From Streptomyces sp. NBC_00620 (GTDB lineage Bacteria > Actinomycetota > Actinomycetes > Streptomycetales > Streptomycetaceae): 64,000 bases of DNA. Positions 42,838 through 51,007 of this stretch are shown here, in pieces. Location: assembly GCF_026341825.1 (NCBI RefSeq), contig NZ_JAPENY010000001.1, positions 2,294,001 to 2,358,000 on the forward strand. The letters are read 5' to 3'. Each line of letters opens with the position of its first letter. Position 1 is the stretch's first letter. Below the pieces are notes generated by a model, which made no database searches, had not been told where the DNA came from, and saw only the letters and a program-made list of their open reading frames with translations. A program made the position numbers and the translations under genes.

Positions 42838-43688
42838 GCGAGCAGATCGAGCAACCTGTGAACCCGGGGCCTGTGGGTGAGTTCGGCCCTGTGGAGCCCG
42901 TACCGGAGCCCGTACCCGAGGTACTGGACTCCGCTCCTGAGTCACCGGAACCCGCGCCCGGCAAGAAGCCCGTGCGCTGGGGCCGTATCGCCGCCGTCGC
43001 CGGTTCCGTGGTGCTGCTCGGTGCCGTTGTCGCGGGCGCCGGGTACACGGTCGTGACCGTCGGCGACGCCGACCGGGACGCGGGCGCGCCCACCTGGACC
43101 TTCCCGAAGGCCGCGAAGGACGACGCCAAGACGGCGAAGGCGGCCTCCGGACTGGCCGCGATGCTCGTGCCGTACGACACCGACGGCTGGACCCGGGGTC
43201 CGGACATCGCCGAGTACGGCTCCGACGCCTCACTCAGCGGGGCCCAGGCCGCCGCCCTGCGCAAGAAGGCGCTGAGCGACCTGCCCCGTTCCGAGCGGCG
43301 GCAGCTGGAGAAAGAGATCGACAAGCAGCGCACCAAGGGCATGGCGATGCGCAGCTACGCCGATGGCGTCTCCACCGTGAGCATCGTGCTGGCGCAGATG
43401 GAGGACAAGAAGGCGGTCCGGGGCATGTCGACGTTCCAGAACGAGTTCTTCGACGCCCTCGGCACCTCCCGCAAGGGACCGAAGATCGAGGGCTACAAGA
43501 ACGCCGAGTGCTTCCTGCCGGACACGGACTCCGACGAGAAGCTCGACATGATGGTCTGCTCCGCCTACCAGGGTGACGTGCTGGTCAGCGCCACCGCGTA
43601 CGGGGTCAAGCCACTGGACACCAAGGGAGTCGCCGCGCTGCTGCGCGAGCAGCTCGACCGCATCGCGGAGCCGGGGGAGGCGGTATGA
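42834..43688 (+). CDS. Single-pass membrane protein, paralogue 2 of 3
   Basis: A 284-residue protein starting GTG in an overlap with paralogue 1. Residues 1-45 are Pro/Glu-rich (PVGEFGPVEPVPEPVPEVLDSAPE), the TM is ~52-75 (IAAVAGSVVLLGAVVAGAGYTVV), and the extracytoplasmic domain has two Cys (NAECFLPD, MMVCSAYQGD). It ends with TKGVAALLREQLDRIAEPGEAV and overlaps paralogue 3 by 4 nt. Function unknown. Confidence 0.78.
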   Translation: MSEQIEQPVNPGPVGEFGPVEPVPEPVPEVLDSAPESPEPAPGKKPVRWGRIAAVAGSVVLLGAVVAGAGYTVVTVGDADRDAGAPTWTFPKAAKDDAKTAKAASGLAAMLVPYDTDGWTRGPDIAEYGSDASLSGAQAAALRKKALSDLPRSERRQLEKEIDKQRTKGMAMRSYADGVSTVSIVLAQMEDKKAVRGMSTFQNEFFDALGTSRKGPKIEGYKNAECFLPDTDSDEKLDMMVCSAYQGDVLVSATAYGVKPLDTKGVAALLREQLDRIAEPGEAV

Positions 43689-44707
43689 CGACCGAGCAGA
43701 GTGAACAGGCAGGGCAGGGCGAGCAGGGCGAGCCGTCGGTGCCGGTGCCGGTGCCGGTGCCGGTGCCGGTTGAGGATCAGGTGCCGGTCGCGGATCAGCC
43801 TCCGGCTGAGGAGTCGGCGGAGGAGTCGGCTGAGGCGTCGGCGGAGGAGTCGGCTGAGGCTCCGGCAGAGACGCCGGCTCCCCTGCCACCCATGCCCGAA
43901 GCACCGCCCGCCGTGGTCTTCGAGCCCGTCCCGCCCGTCAAGAAGGACCGCCGGGTCCTCCGTGCCGTCCTGCGCTGGACCGCCGCCGTCGTGGTCTTCG
44001 CGGCGGTCGGTACCTCGGCGGCGTACGGCATCACGCGGATGGAGCGCACCGACGTACCGGGTCTGGCGACCGAGCCGGACGGGCGCTGGGAGTACCCGAC
44101 GATCAGCAAGCCGCCGCTGCCCTCCGGCAGCCCGGGTCCGTTCGCCGAGGAGAACACGGCCGGCGCCCACTACGCCGACCTGCGGAAGCTCGTACTCCCG
44201 GCTCCGAAGGGCGCGAAGGCCGACGCGGCGCTGCGCGGCGAGGACGGCTGGCTGGCGACGAAGACCTTCCTGACGGAGTACTCCACGAAGTACGAGCGGG
44301 ACTCCGTCGGGCAGCTGCTGACCGACTACGGGCTGCGGCACATCGCGGCGCGCGGGTGGACCACGCCGGACGGCACGCACACGCGGATCTACCTGCTGCA
44401 GTTCGGCACCGCGGCCGTGGCCGACGAGCTGGTCTCCAACGAGCTCATGAGCTTCAACTCCCCGGTGTACGCGGCGCGCGGTACCGAATTGGTCAGCGCG
44501 GACGCAGGTCTCGCGGAGGTCGCCCAGGTCCCCGACGTCACGCGCTACGCGTACGCGGAGACCAAGCCGTACGGCCCCGAACAGGTCCGTCAGGCGTACC
44601 TCTCGGCGGCGGACACCATCGCCGTGGTCCTGCAGTCCCGCAAGGGCACCGCGAAGGCCATCCCGTTCCAGCAGACGGTGGTTCTGCAGAGTCAGCTGCT
44701 CGGCTGA
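43685..44707 (+). CDS. Single-pass membrane protein, paralogue 3 of 3
   Basis: A 340-residue protein. The N-terminal ~80 residues contain the repeats VPVPVPVPVPVEDQVPV and EESAEESAEASAEESAEAPAE, the TM is ~100-122 (AVLRWTAAVVVFAAVGTSAAYGI), and the extracytoplasmic domain has LRKLVLPAPKGAKADAALRGEDGWLATKTF, parallel to paralogue 1. It is translationally coupled to paralogue 2 and followed by a strong terminator. Function unknown. Confidence 0.78.
   Translation: MTTEQSEQAGQGEQGEPSVPVPVPVPVPVEDQVPVADQPPAEESAEESAEASAEESAEAPAETPAPLPPMPEAPPAVVFEPVPPVKKDRRVLRAVLRWTAAVVVFAAVGTSAAYGITRMERTDVPGLATEPDGRWEYPTISKPPLPSGSPGPFAEENTAGAHYADLRKLVLPAPKGAKADAALRGEDGWLATKTFLTEYSTKYERDSVGQLLTDYGLRHIAARGWTTPDGTHTRIYLLQFGTAAVADELVSNELMSFNSPVYAARGTELVSADAGLAEVAQVPDVTRYAYAETKPYGPEQVRQAYLSAADTIAVVLQSRKGTAKAIPFQQTVVLQSQLLG
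43739..43770 (+). repeat. GTGCCG hexanucleotide repeat in coding sequence
   Basis: About 5.3 units of GTGCCG encode alternating Val-Pro in the cytoplasmic tail of paralogue 3. Whole-unit slippage would change length without shifting frame. Confidence 0.9.
43808..43870 (+). repeat. GAGGAGTCGGC(G/T) repeats in coding sequence
   Basis: Near-identical 12-bp units encode EESAEESAEASAEESAEAPAE in paralogue 3. With the GTGCCG tract just before it, this makes the acidic tail prone to length variation. Confidence 0.85.
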
Positions 44708-44726
44708 GCCCGGACCTGAGAGAGAA

Positions 44727-44766
44727 GGCCGGGCCCCAGCCGTCTAAGCTGGGGCCCGGCCCTTTA
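44727..44766 (+). terminator. Intrinsic terminator after the three-paralogue operon
   Basis: GGCCGGGCCCCAGC pairs with GCTGGGGCCCGGCC (14-bp perfect stem, CGTCTAA loop), followed by CTTTA. Confidence 0.92.
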
Positions 44767-44798
44767 CCGCCTTCACCGTGTCACCCGAGGAGCACCCC

Positions 44799-44900
44799 GT
44801 GCTTGAGGCATTCTTCGAAGCCCTGCTGGCCCTTGTCTGTGTCGGCGTTCTCGCCTTCGCCGGGCTGACCGTGAAGAAGCTGTACCAGGGCCAGCGCTGA
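44799..44900 (+). CDS. 33-residue single-TM small protein
   Basis: MLEAFFEALLALVCVGVLAF then AGLTVKKLYQGQR, starting GTG with GAGGAG 5-6 nt upstream. One TM helix covers residues ~5-24, with a basic C-terminal tail. It lies 22 nt before the nitrobindin gene on the same strand. The small size would hide it from many annotations, but the ribosome-binding site and clean TM make it credible. Function unknown. Confidence 0.7.
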   Translation: MLEAFFEALLALVCVGVLAFAGLTVKKLYQGQR

Positions 44901-44922
44901 CCCCCACGAAGAAAAGCTGCTC

Positions 44923-45498
44923 ATGATCGAGATCCCGTCCGACCTGCACAAGGACCTGCTCCCCATTGCCTTCCTGCTCGGCAACTGGGCAGGCGCGGGT
45001 GTCCACGACTTCCCCGGCTCCGAGAAGTGCAACTTCGGGCAGGAGGTCACCTTCACCCATGACGGGCGGGACTTCCTGGAGTACCACTCGCACACCTGGG
45101 TCCTCGACGCCGACGGGAACAAGGTCAGGCCCCTGGAGTCCGAGTCCGGCTTCTGGCGGATCGACGCCAACCGCAAGGTCGAGGTCGTCATGACCCGCGA
45201 CGACGGTGTCGTGGAGATCTGGTACGGCGACCTGGCCGCCAAGCAGCCGCAGATCGACCTGGTCACGGACGCCGTGGCGCGCACCGCCGCGTCGGGCCCG
45301 TACACCGGTGGCAAGCGGCTCTACGGGTACGTGAAGAGCGACCTCATGTGGGTCGGCGAGAAGCAGACCCCCGAGGTCGAGCTGCGCCCCTACATGTCCG
45401 CGCACCTGAAGAAGGTCGTCACCTCGGAGGACGTCGAGCGCTGGGCCAAGGCCCTCCCGGACGACATGCCGGACGACGGCATCGCGTTCTTCAAGTAG
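44923..45498 (+). CDS. Nitrobindin-type heme-binding beta-barrel protein
   Basis: A 191-residue protein with the nitrobindin signature LLGNWAGAGVHDFPGSEKCNFGQEVTFTHDGRDFLEYHSHTWVLDADG near the N terminus, then SGFWRIDANRKVEVVMTRDDGVVEIWYG and a C-terminal LRPYMSAHLKKVV segment that should supply the axial His. Family members bind ferric heme, and actinobacterial ones isomerise peroxynitrite to nitrate. It lies between the small TM protein and the nur region, as in other Streptomyces. Confidence 0.92.
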   Translation: MIEIPSDLHKDLLPIAFLLGNWAGAGVHDFPGSEKCNFGQEVTFTHDGRDFLEYHSHTWVLDADGNKVRPLESESGFWRIDANRKVEVVMTRDDGVVEIWYGDLAAKQPQIDLVTDAVARTAASGPYTGGKRLYGYVKSDLMWVGEKQTPEVELRPYMSAHLKKVVTSEDVERWAKALPDDMPDDGIAFFK

Positions 45499-45588
45499 GC
45501 GATCTTCCCGGGACCGGCTTCGGGCGCTCTTAAGCAGCACACAGACGAACTTCACGCTGTTCTGACCGGGGTCGGCAACTCTGCTGGA

Positions 45589-45939
45589 GTGACCGGCCCC
45601 ACAGCTGTTTCCCGCAGTACCCACGGCGCTCCCGGCGCCCCCAGCGCCAAGGTGCTCGTCGTCGACGACGAGCACGCCGTCCGCGAGCTGCTCGCGGAAA
45701 CGTTCCGCCTGGCCGGCTTCGACGTCACCGCCGTCGCCAGCGGGGTCGCCGCGCTGAACACCGCGTATGCCGAGCCCCCCGACCTCGTCGTCCTCGACAT
45801 CCGCCTCCCGGACTTCGACAGCCTGGAGGTCGCCCGCATCCTGCGCGACGACGGCCACGACGTCCCGGTGGTCTTCCTCCCCAAGCCCTTCGTCCTCGAG
45901 AACATCGTCACGCGCGTACGGCAGATCCTGACCGCCTAG
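45589..45939 (+). CDS. Single-domain response regulator with internal deletion
   Basis: A 116-residue receiver only: AKVLVVDDEHAVRELLAETFRLAGFDVTAV, phospho-Asp in LVVLDIRLPDFDS, then DVPVVFL joined straight to PKPFVLENIVTRVRQILTA. Normal receivers have about 19 residues here (the Thr of TARD, helix 4 and DDYV before TKPF), so beta4-alpha4-beta5 is partly lost in frame. Asp and Lys remain but the Thr switch residue is missing. No output domain is present. The GTG start at 45589 gives MTGPTAVSRSTHGAPG. It may be a non-switching remnant or a modified adaptor. Confidence 0.8.
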   Translation: MTGPTAVSRSTHGAPGAPSAKVLVVDDEHAVRELLAETFRLAGFDVTAVASGVAALNTAYAEPPDLVVLDIRLPDFDSLEVARILRDDGHDVPVVFLPKPFVLENIVTRVRQILTA

Positions 45940-45960
45940 CAGCGGCCTACACTGGGCGGC

Positions 45961-46389
45961 GTGGTAAGCACCGACTGGAAGAGCGATCTGCGGCAGCGCG
46001 GTTACCGGCTGACCCCGCAGCGGCAGCTTGTGCTCGAAGCGGTGGACACGCTGGAGCACGCCACCCCGGACGACATTCTGGTCGAAGTGCGCAAAACGGC
46101 GTCGGGCGTGAACATCTCGACGGTCTACCGGACGCTGGAGCTCCTCGAAGAGCTCGGCCTGGTCAGCCACGCGCACCTCGGGCACGGCGCCCCGACGTAC
46201 CACCTGGCCGACCGGCACCACCACATCCACCTGGTGTGCCGGGAGTGCAAGAACGTCATCGAGGCCGACACCTCGGTCGCCGCCGAGTTCACCGCGAAGC
46301 TCCGCGCGACCTTCGGCTTCGAGACCGACATGAAGCACTTCGCGATCTTCGGCCTCTGCAAGGACTGCTCGCTCAAGAATTCAACATGA
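45961..46389 (+). CDS. nur: Fur-family nickel-responsive regulator Nur
   Basis: A 142-residue Fur-family repressor, nearly the sequence I recall for S. coelicolor Nur: WKSDLRQRGYRLTPQRQLVLEAVDTLEHATPDDI, NISTVYRTLELLEELGLVSHAHLGHGAPTYHLADRHHHIHLVC and the metal-binding C terminus FETDMKHFAIFGLCKDCSLK. The HHHIH and CREC positions fit its metal sites. Nur represses nickel uptake and the Fe-superoxide dismutase gene when nickel is present. TACACT lies 7 nt before the GTG, so translation is probably leaderless. It follows the truncated receiver gene by 21 nt. Confidence 0.95.
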   Translation: MVSTDWKSDLRQRGYRLTPQRQLVLEAVDTLEHATPDDILVEVRKTASGVNISTVYRTLELLEELGLVSHAHLGHGAPTYHLADRHHHIHLVCRECKNVIEADTSVAAEFTAKLRATFGFETDMKHFAIFGLCKDCSLKNST

Positions 46390-46522
46390 TTCTTGCGAGC
46401 ATCCCCGGGCTGCGTCGTGGCAGCCCCGTCTCGGCCGTCTCTTTCTGATCTTGCAGGTCACGCATGATCAAAGGAGACCGCCCGGACTGGGTGCTGTCGG
46501 TGGGTGCCGTAGCGTCGGAGGA

Positions 46523-47257
46523 ATGATCTCCGAGCCGACGGGCCAGGCCGCGGGTCCCTACGTTGCAGCCTTCTTGCCGCGGCTGCGGATGTCCTTCCGG
46601 GCTGCGCGCGAGCCGGTCATGGAACCGGTGTCGAAGTTCGGAGGGCAGCCGGTCTGGCTGGATGGACCGGCCTGGCCGGTGCATCCGCGTTCGGGCGAGC
46701 CCCTTGTGTTCATCGGCCAGTTCCGGGTGCCAGGCGACGAGGTGCGCCTCGCATACCTGTTCCTGCACGAGGAGGGCATGGACATGAGCGGCACCGCACC
46801 GGAGGACGGCGAGGCCGTCGTTCCGGTCCAGCCGGGTGGGCGGATACCGTCCTTCGCGTCGGTCGGGTCCCCCAGCACTCGGGGGCGAACCCTGTGGCGG
46901 TGGGGTCCGGACTACGAGGAAGTTCCCGTCGAATGGCTGACGGACCTGACTCCGATGCCGCCGGAACTCGACGAGGTAGCGAACCAGGCCGCGGCCTGCT
47001 CCCGGTACTTGCGGGGCGAGGGCCCAGACGCCGAATTCCCCGAGGAGGAGTGGCCCAAGGACTTTCTGGGGGGCGAGGCCGTCTATCCCAACGACCGGGC
47101 CTTCGGTATCGACCCCTCCTGGCTGTTCCTCTGCCAGTTCGAGGATCGGGGTGAGGCGAAGGCGGACCCGTTCTTCCTCAACTTCGGCTACGGAAGCGGC
47201 TTCCTTTTCCTCAGCTCCGATCACCTTGAAGGCCGGTTCATGTGGGACTGCAGCTAA
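46523..47257 (+). CDS. DUF1963 (YwqG-like) protein
   Basis: A 244-residue soluble protein. Conserved parts: EPVSKFGGQPVWLDGPAWPVHPRSGEPLVFIGQFRVPGDEVRLAYLFLHE, then a middle variable part, and a C-terminal GIDPSWLFLCQFEDRGEAKADPFFLNFGYGSGFLFLS. TAGCGT lies 7 nt before the ATG, so the transcript is probably leaderless; the adjacent GGAGG is too close to act. The TAA stop uses the first base(s) of an IS5-type element inserted at this point; the uninterrupted gene would have ended in TAG at the same codon. Function unknown. Confidence 0.82.
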   Translation: MISEPTGQAAGPYVAAFLPRLRMSFRAAREPVMEPVSKFGGQPVWLDGPAWPVHPRSGEPLVFIGQFRVPGDEVRLAYLFLHEEGMDMSGTAPEDGEAVVPVQPGGRIPSFASVGSPSTRGRTLWRWGPDYEEVPVEWLTDLTPMPPELDEVANQAAACSRYLRGEGPDAEFPEEEWPKDFLGGEAVYPNDRAFGIDPSWLFLCQFEDRGEAKADPFFLNFGYGSGFLFLSSDHLEGRFMWDCS

Positions 47258-48168
47258 ACGCTTTCTCTCTGATCATCTGATCGTGGTTGATACGTGTCGT
47301 TGACTGACGCGCAGTGGGCGCGGGTCGAACCGTTGTTGCCGGAGCGGAGGCCTCGGCGGGGAGGATGTTGGCGGGGAGGATGTTGGCGTGATCACCGGCA
47401 GGTGATCGACGCGATCGCGTTCACGTACCGCACGGGCACGCCGTGGATGAGCCTGCCCGAACACTTCGGATCGTGGAAGGGCGCCCACAACCGGCTGCGT
47501 ATGTGGGCCACCGACGGGACCTGGAGAAGGTCTTCATCGCTGTCCTTGCCCAGGCTGACGCCGAAGGCGACGTCGACTGGGTCGTCGCTGTCGACTCCAC
47601 CATCGTCCGCGCTCACCAGCACGCCGCCGGGGCCCGTAATGAGGGGGCACCGGCGGCTGAGCTGGTCGACCATACCCTCGGACGCTCGCGCGGCGGAGTG
47701 ACGGCAAAGATCCACCTCGCGGCCGACGGCCAATGCCGGCCGCTCGCGTTCGTCATCACCGCGGGCCAGGCTGGTGACGCACCTGCATTCGAGCAGGTCA
47801 TGGCTTGGATCAGAGTGCCCCGGCGAGTCGGCCGGACACGAACGACACCGGTCGTGGTCCTGGCGGACAGGGCCTACTCGTCCCGAGCGATCCTCTGCCA
47901 CCTGCGGCGTCGCGGGATCCGGTCGGTGATTCCTCAGCCCGCCGACCAGGCCGCCAGCCGTAAGCGCCGCGGCCGTCTCGGAGGTCGCGCGCCAGCCTTC
48001 GATCGCGAGGCCTACAAGCGGCGGACCACTGTCGAACGCTGCATCAACAAACTCGAACAATGGCGCGGCCTGGCCACCCGCTATGAGAAGACCGCCACCA
48101 TCTACCTCGTCGACCTCCACCTCGCTGCCGTCTTCATCTGGTCAGCGAACTGATCCGAAGGGAACGCC
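47257..48168 (+). mobile_element. IS5-family insertion sequence
   Basis: Imperfect terminal inverted repeats are visible: CGCTTTCTCTCTGATCA near the left end and CGTTCCCTTCGGATCA (reverse complement of 48151-48166) near the right, about 12 of 17 positions alike. The flanks carry CTA on both sides (47254-47256 and 48169-48171), consistent with the YTAR target preference of IS5 elements. It encodes one transposase split by a -1 frameshift. Confidence 0.7.
47294..48153 (+). CDS. IS5-family transposase, two overlapping frames
   Basis: Frame 1 begins MSLTDAQWARVEPLLPERRP and runs to RTGTPWMSLPEHFGSWKGAHNRLRMWATDGTW. A -1 shift near 47521 then gives EKVFIAVLAQADAEGDVDWVVAVDSTIVRAHQHAAGAR (first catalytic Asp in VDSTIV), VVVLADRAYSSRAI (second Asp) and TTVERCINKLEQWRGLATRYEKTATIYL (catalytic Glu). 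IS5-group elements often make transposase by frameshifting, so the shift may be programmed, not a defect. A 15-bp duplication (CGGGGAGGATGTTGG twice at ~47356-47385) inserts RGGCW near the N terminus and may impair the protein. Confidence 0.8.
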
Positions 48169-48335
48169 CTAGTTGGGGCGCGGCGCGCATCGGTGTCAGG
48201 CCCGGCCGAGCCGGGGGCAAGCTGGGCCATGCCGACGGCGTGAAAATACGTGCACGCGTTCGCGCTGTCGCTGATTCGGTGAAGCCTCTCGGGCTGAGAG
48301 TGTGGGCTGATCGTCGGACGGTAGGTTCGGGTGCT

Positions 48336-49505
48336 GTGAAGCTGGTGGTGCGGGTGAAGCTGCTGCCAACGCCCGAGCAGGCGTTGGCACTTGAGGCGAC
48401 CCTGCACGCCTGCAATGAAGCGGCCAACTGGCTGTCCGGCCAGGCGTACGGCCACCAGGTGACCTCCCGGGCCCGGCTGCAGGTGATGGCCTACACGGCG
48501 TTGAAGGCGCGGGGCCTGTCCGCGCAGCCCGCGTTGCATGTGCTGCGCAAGGTCGCCGACGCCTACGGCACACTGAAGGCGAACCTGAAGGCCGGAAACC
48601 TTGGTAAGCCCAGCTCGAAGCGGTATACCAAGGCGACCGGCAAGCCGATTTCCTTCCGTAAGGACGCGGCCCAGCCGTACGACGACCGCTGCCTGTCCTG
48701 GCAGACGGCCGACCGAACCGTTTCGCTCTGGACTGTGACCGGCCGGATGAAGAACCTCGCCTTCACCGGCCAGGACGATCAGCTCGCTGTCCTGGCGTCG
48801 CACCGCAAGGGCGAGTCGGACCTGCTTTACCGAGGCGGGCAGTGGTACCTGATCGCCACGTGCGAGATCGACGAGGCGGAGGTGAACGCCCACCCGGCGT
48901 CCTTCCTCGGGGTGGACATGGGGATCGTGAACATCGCCTCCACCTCCACCGGCAAGCGTCACTCCGGACGGCATCTCAACCGGCGCCGTGAGGCGGACCG
49001 GAAGCTGCGCTCCAAGCTGCAGAAGAAGGGCACGAAGTCGGCCAAGCGGCGGGCGAAGAGGCATGCGGGAAAGGAAGCCCGCCGGGCCCGGGACATCAAC
49101 CACAAGATCAGCAAGAGCATCGTGGCGGAGGCTCAACGCACCGCACAAGGGATCGCCCTGGAAGACCTGGGCGGTATCCGCGAGCGGGCACGGCTACGCA
49201 AGCCCCAACGCGTCACGCTGCACTCCTGGTCCTTTCGCCAGCTCGGCACCTTCATCGCCTACAAGGCCCAGCGCGCCGGAATCCCGCTGGTACACGTCGA
49301 TCCGGCGAACACCAGCCGCGAGTGCTCCCAGTGCCATCACGTCGACAAACGCAACCGGCCATCCCAGGCTGTCTTCACCTGCAGGTCCTGCGGCTTCGTT
49401 GAGCACGCTGACCTGAACGCGTCCCACAACATCGCCGATCGCGGCTGGATGGCGTGGGTCCGCGGGGCCGAGTCACAGGCCCCTGCCCTCGCGCTCATCG
49501 CGTGA
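48336..49505 (+). CDS. tnpB: TnpB-type RNA-guided nuclease (IS605/IS1341 group)
   Basis: A 389-residue protein with an apparently complete RuvC-like site: D194 in FLGVDMGIVNIAST, E276 in GIALEDLGGIRERARL and D359 in EHADLNASHNIADRG. The zinc ribbon has C330, C333, C349 and C352 (ECSQCHHVDKRN ... FTCRSCGF). The N-terminal WED/REC-like part starts VKLVVRVKLLPTPEQALALEATLHACNEAANWL. The GTG at 48336 was chosen from that start; an upstream GTG at 48240 would add Arg-rich sequence. No tnpA is adjacent, so it cannot move itself. It stands next to, not inside, the IS5 element. Confidence 0.92.
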   Translation: MKLVVRVKLLPTPEQALALEATLHACNEAANWLSGQAYGHQVTSRARLQVMAYTALKARGLSAQPALHVLRKVADAYGTLKANLKAGNLGKPSSKRYTKATGKPISFRKDAAQPYDDRCLSWQTADRTVSLWTVTGRMKNLAFTGQDDQLAVLASHRKGESDLLYRGGQWYLIATCEIDEAEVNAHPASFLGVDMGIVNIASTSTGKRHSGRHLNRRREADRKLRSKLQKKGTKSAKRRAKRHAGKEARRARDINHKISKSIVAEAQRTAQGIALEDLGGIRERARLRKPQRVTLHSWSFRQLGTFIAYKAQRAGIPLVHVDPANTSRECSQCHHVDKRNRPSQAVFTCRSCGFVEHADLNASHNIADRGWMAWVRGAESQAPALALIA

Positions 49506-49585
49506 GAGCTGGACGCAGCCGGGCCTCATCACCGCCAGTGATGACCTGAGCAGCAAGCCCGGGACCTCGGCCTCGGGTAGTTGCC
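49506..49585 (+). ncRNA. Candidate omega/reRNA scaffold at the tnpB 3' end
   Basis: Just past the tnpB stop there is a nested fold: outer CCGGGC (49519-49524) with GCCCGG (49557-49562), and inner TCATCAC (49526-49532) with GTGATGA (49538-49544). TnpB guide RNAs are transcribed from this position on the same strand, with the guide read from the flank beyond the element end. The exact element end is not determined here. Confidence 0.45.
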
Positions 49586-49609
49586 ATACCAAGTCGTAGG
49601 CTTAGGCAT

Positions 49610-50575
49610 ATGAAGAGCCCTCTGCTGTCCCTGCCCGGCGCCGTCTCAGCCGAGGGCGTGGACGAAGGCGTCGCCGCCCACTACGGAGACCTGTTCCGCG
49701 AACAGCGTGCCCTCGCGGACGGCTCCGGCTTCGTGGACCTCTCGCACCGCGGCGTCGTCACCGTCACCGGGGACGACCGGCTGACCTGGCTGCACCTGCT
49801 GCTCACCCAGCATGTGACTGACCTCCCGGTGGGCCTGGCCACCGAAGCGCTGATCCTCACCGCGCACGGACACATCGAGCACGCGCTGTACCTCGTCGAC
49901 GACGGCACCACGACCTGGGCCCATGTGGAGCCCGGCAGCCAGGACGCGCTGATCGCGTACCTGGAGTCCATGAAGTTCTTCTACCGGGTCGAAGTCGCCG
50001 ACCGGACGGACGAGTTCGCGGTCGTGCACCTGCCGGCCGGCTCCATCGCCGAGGTCCCGGAGGGTGTCGTCGTACGCGAGACGCCGTACGGACGTGATCT
50101 CTTCCTCCCGCGTACGGAGCTGGAGTCGTACGCCGCCAAGAGCGGTCCGGCGGCCGGGCTGCTCGCGTACGAGGCCCTGCGTGTCGAGAGCCACCGGCCG
50201 CGCATCGGCTTCGAGACCGACCACCGCACCATCCCGCACGAGCTGGGCTGGATCGACAGCGCGGTCCATCTGCAGAAGGGCTGCTACCGGGGTCAGGAGA
50301 CCGTCGCCCGCGTACAGAACCTGGGCAAGCCCCCGCGCCGGCTCGTCTTCCTCCACCTCGACGGCAGCGAGGTCCATCTCCCGCCGCACGGCACCGAGTT
50401 GCGCCGCGCGGACGAGGGCCCCGACGGCCGGAAGATCGGCATCATCACCACCTCCGTACGCCACCACGAGCTGGGCCCGATCGCCCTTGCGGTCATCAAG
50501 CGGAACGTGCCGCTGGACGCACCGCTGCTCGCGGACACCACGGCGGCGGCGCAGGAGGTCGTGGTCGAGCCGTAG
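49610..50575 (+). CDS. ygfZ: YgfZ/GcvT-like folate-binding protein
   Basis: A 321-residue protein with the aminomethyltransferase fold and the diagnostic K-G-C-Y-x-G-Q-E motif (HLQKGCYRGQETVARVQN, ~residue 225). Other family blocks are GFVDLSHRGVVTVTGDDRLTWLHLLLTQHV and RIGFETDHRTIPHELGW. YgfZ/CAF17 proteins aid tetrahydrofolate-dependent assembly or repair of certain Fe-S clusters. TAGGCT lies 7 nt before the ATG (leaderless). It is convergent with dtd, only 6 nt apart. Confidence 0.94.
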   Translation: MKSPLLSLPGAVSAEGVDEGVAAHYGDLFREQRALADGSGFVDLSHRGVVTVTGDDRLTWLHLLLTQHVTDLPVGLATEALILTAHGHIEHALYLVDDGTTTWAHVEPGSQDALIAYLESMKFFYRVEVADRTDEFAVVHLPAGSIAEVPEGVVVRETPYGRDLFLPRTELESYAAKSGPAAGLLAYEALRVESHRPRIGFETDHRTIPHELGWIDSAVHLQKGCYRGQETVARVQNLGKPPRRLVFLHLDGSEVHLPPHGTELRRADEGPDGRKIGIITTSVRHHELGPIALAVIKRNVPLDAPLLADTTAAAQEVVVEP

Positions 50576-50581
50576 CCGCGG

Positions 50582-51007
50582 CTACATCTCCAGCAGGACC
50601 GTGAACGGGCCGTCGTTCGTCAGTGAGACGCGCATCTTCGCGCCGAAGCGGCCCGTCGCCACCGTCGCGCCCAGGGAACGGAGTTGGGCGACGACCTCGT
50701 CGACCAGGGGCTCCGCGATGTCGCCGGGGGCGGCCGCGTTCCAGGTGGGGCGGCGGCCCTTGCGGGCGTCGCCGTACAGGGTGAACTGGCTGATGACCAG
50801 CAGCGGAGCGTCGATGTCCGAGCAGGAGCGCTCCTCGCTCAGCATGCGAACCGACCAGAGTTTGCGGGCGAGTTGGGCCGCCTTCTCCTTGGTGTCCTCG
50901 TGGGTGACCCCGACGAGGACGCACAGCCCCTCGCCGCTGATCTCGCCGACCGTCTCGCCTTCGACGACGACGCTCGCGCCGTCCACTCTCTGCACCACCG
51001 CACGCAT
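50582..51007 (-). CDS. dtd: D-aminoacyl-tRNA deacylase
   Basis: A 141-residue [42 protein letters not shown] ... [21 protein letters not shown] ... [15 protein letters not shown]. The SQFTLYGD and NDGP(F/V)T motifs form the chiral-proofreading site; Phe replaces the more usual Val in the second. It removes D-amino acids and Gly from mischarged tRNA. The ATG at 51007 gives the standard length; the open frame upstream to 51160 is not family sequence. Confidence 0.95.
   Translation of the reverse strand: MRAVVQRVDGASVVVEGETVGEISGEGLCVLVGVTHEDTKEKAAQLARKLWSVRMLSEERSCSDIDAPLLVISQFTLYGDARKGRRPTWNAAAPGDIAEPLVDEVVAQLRSLGATVATGRFGAKMRVSLTNDGPFTVLLEM

Noticed and set aside
47257..49585. IS5 transposase and TnpB as one composite element
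   Set aside because: They belong to unrelated families, the CTA duplication closes the IS5 element at 48168, and tnpB lies wholly outside.
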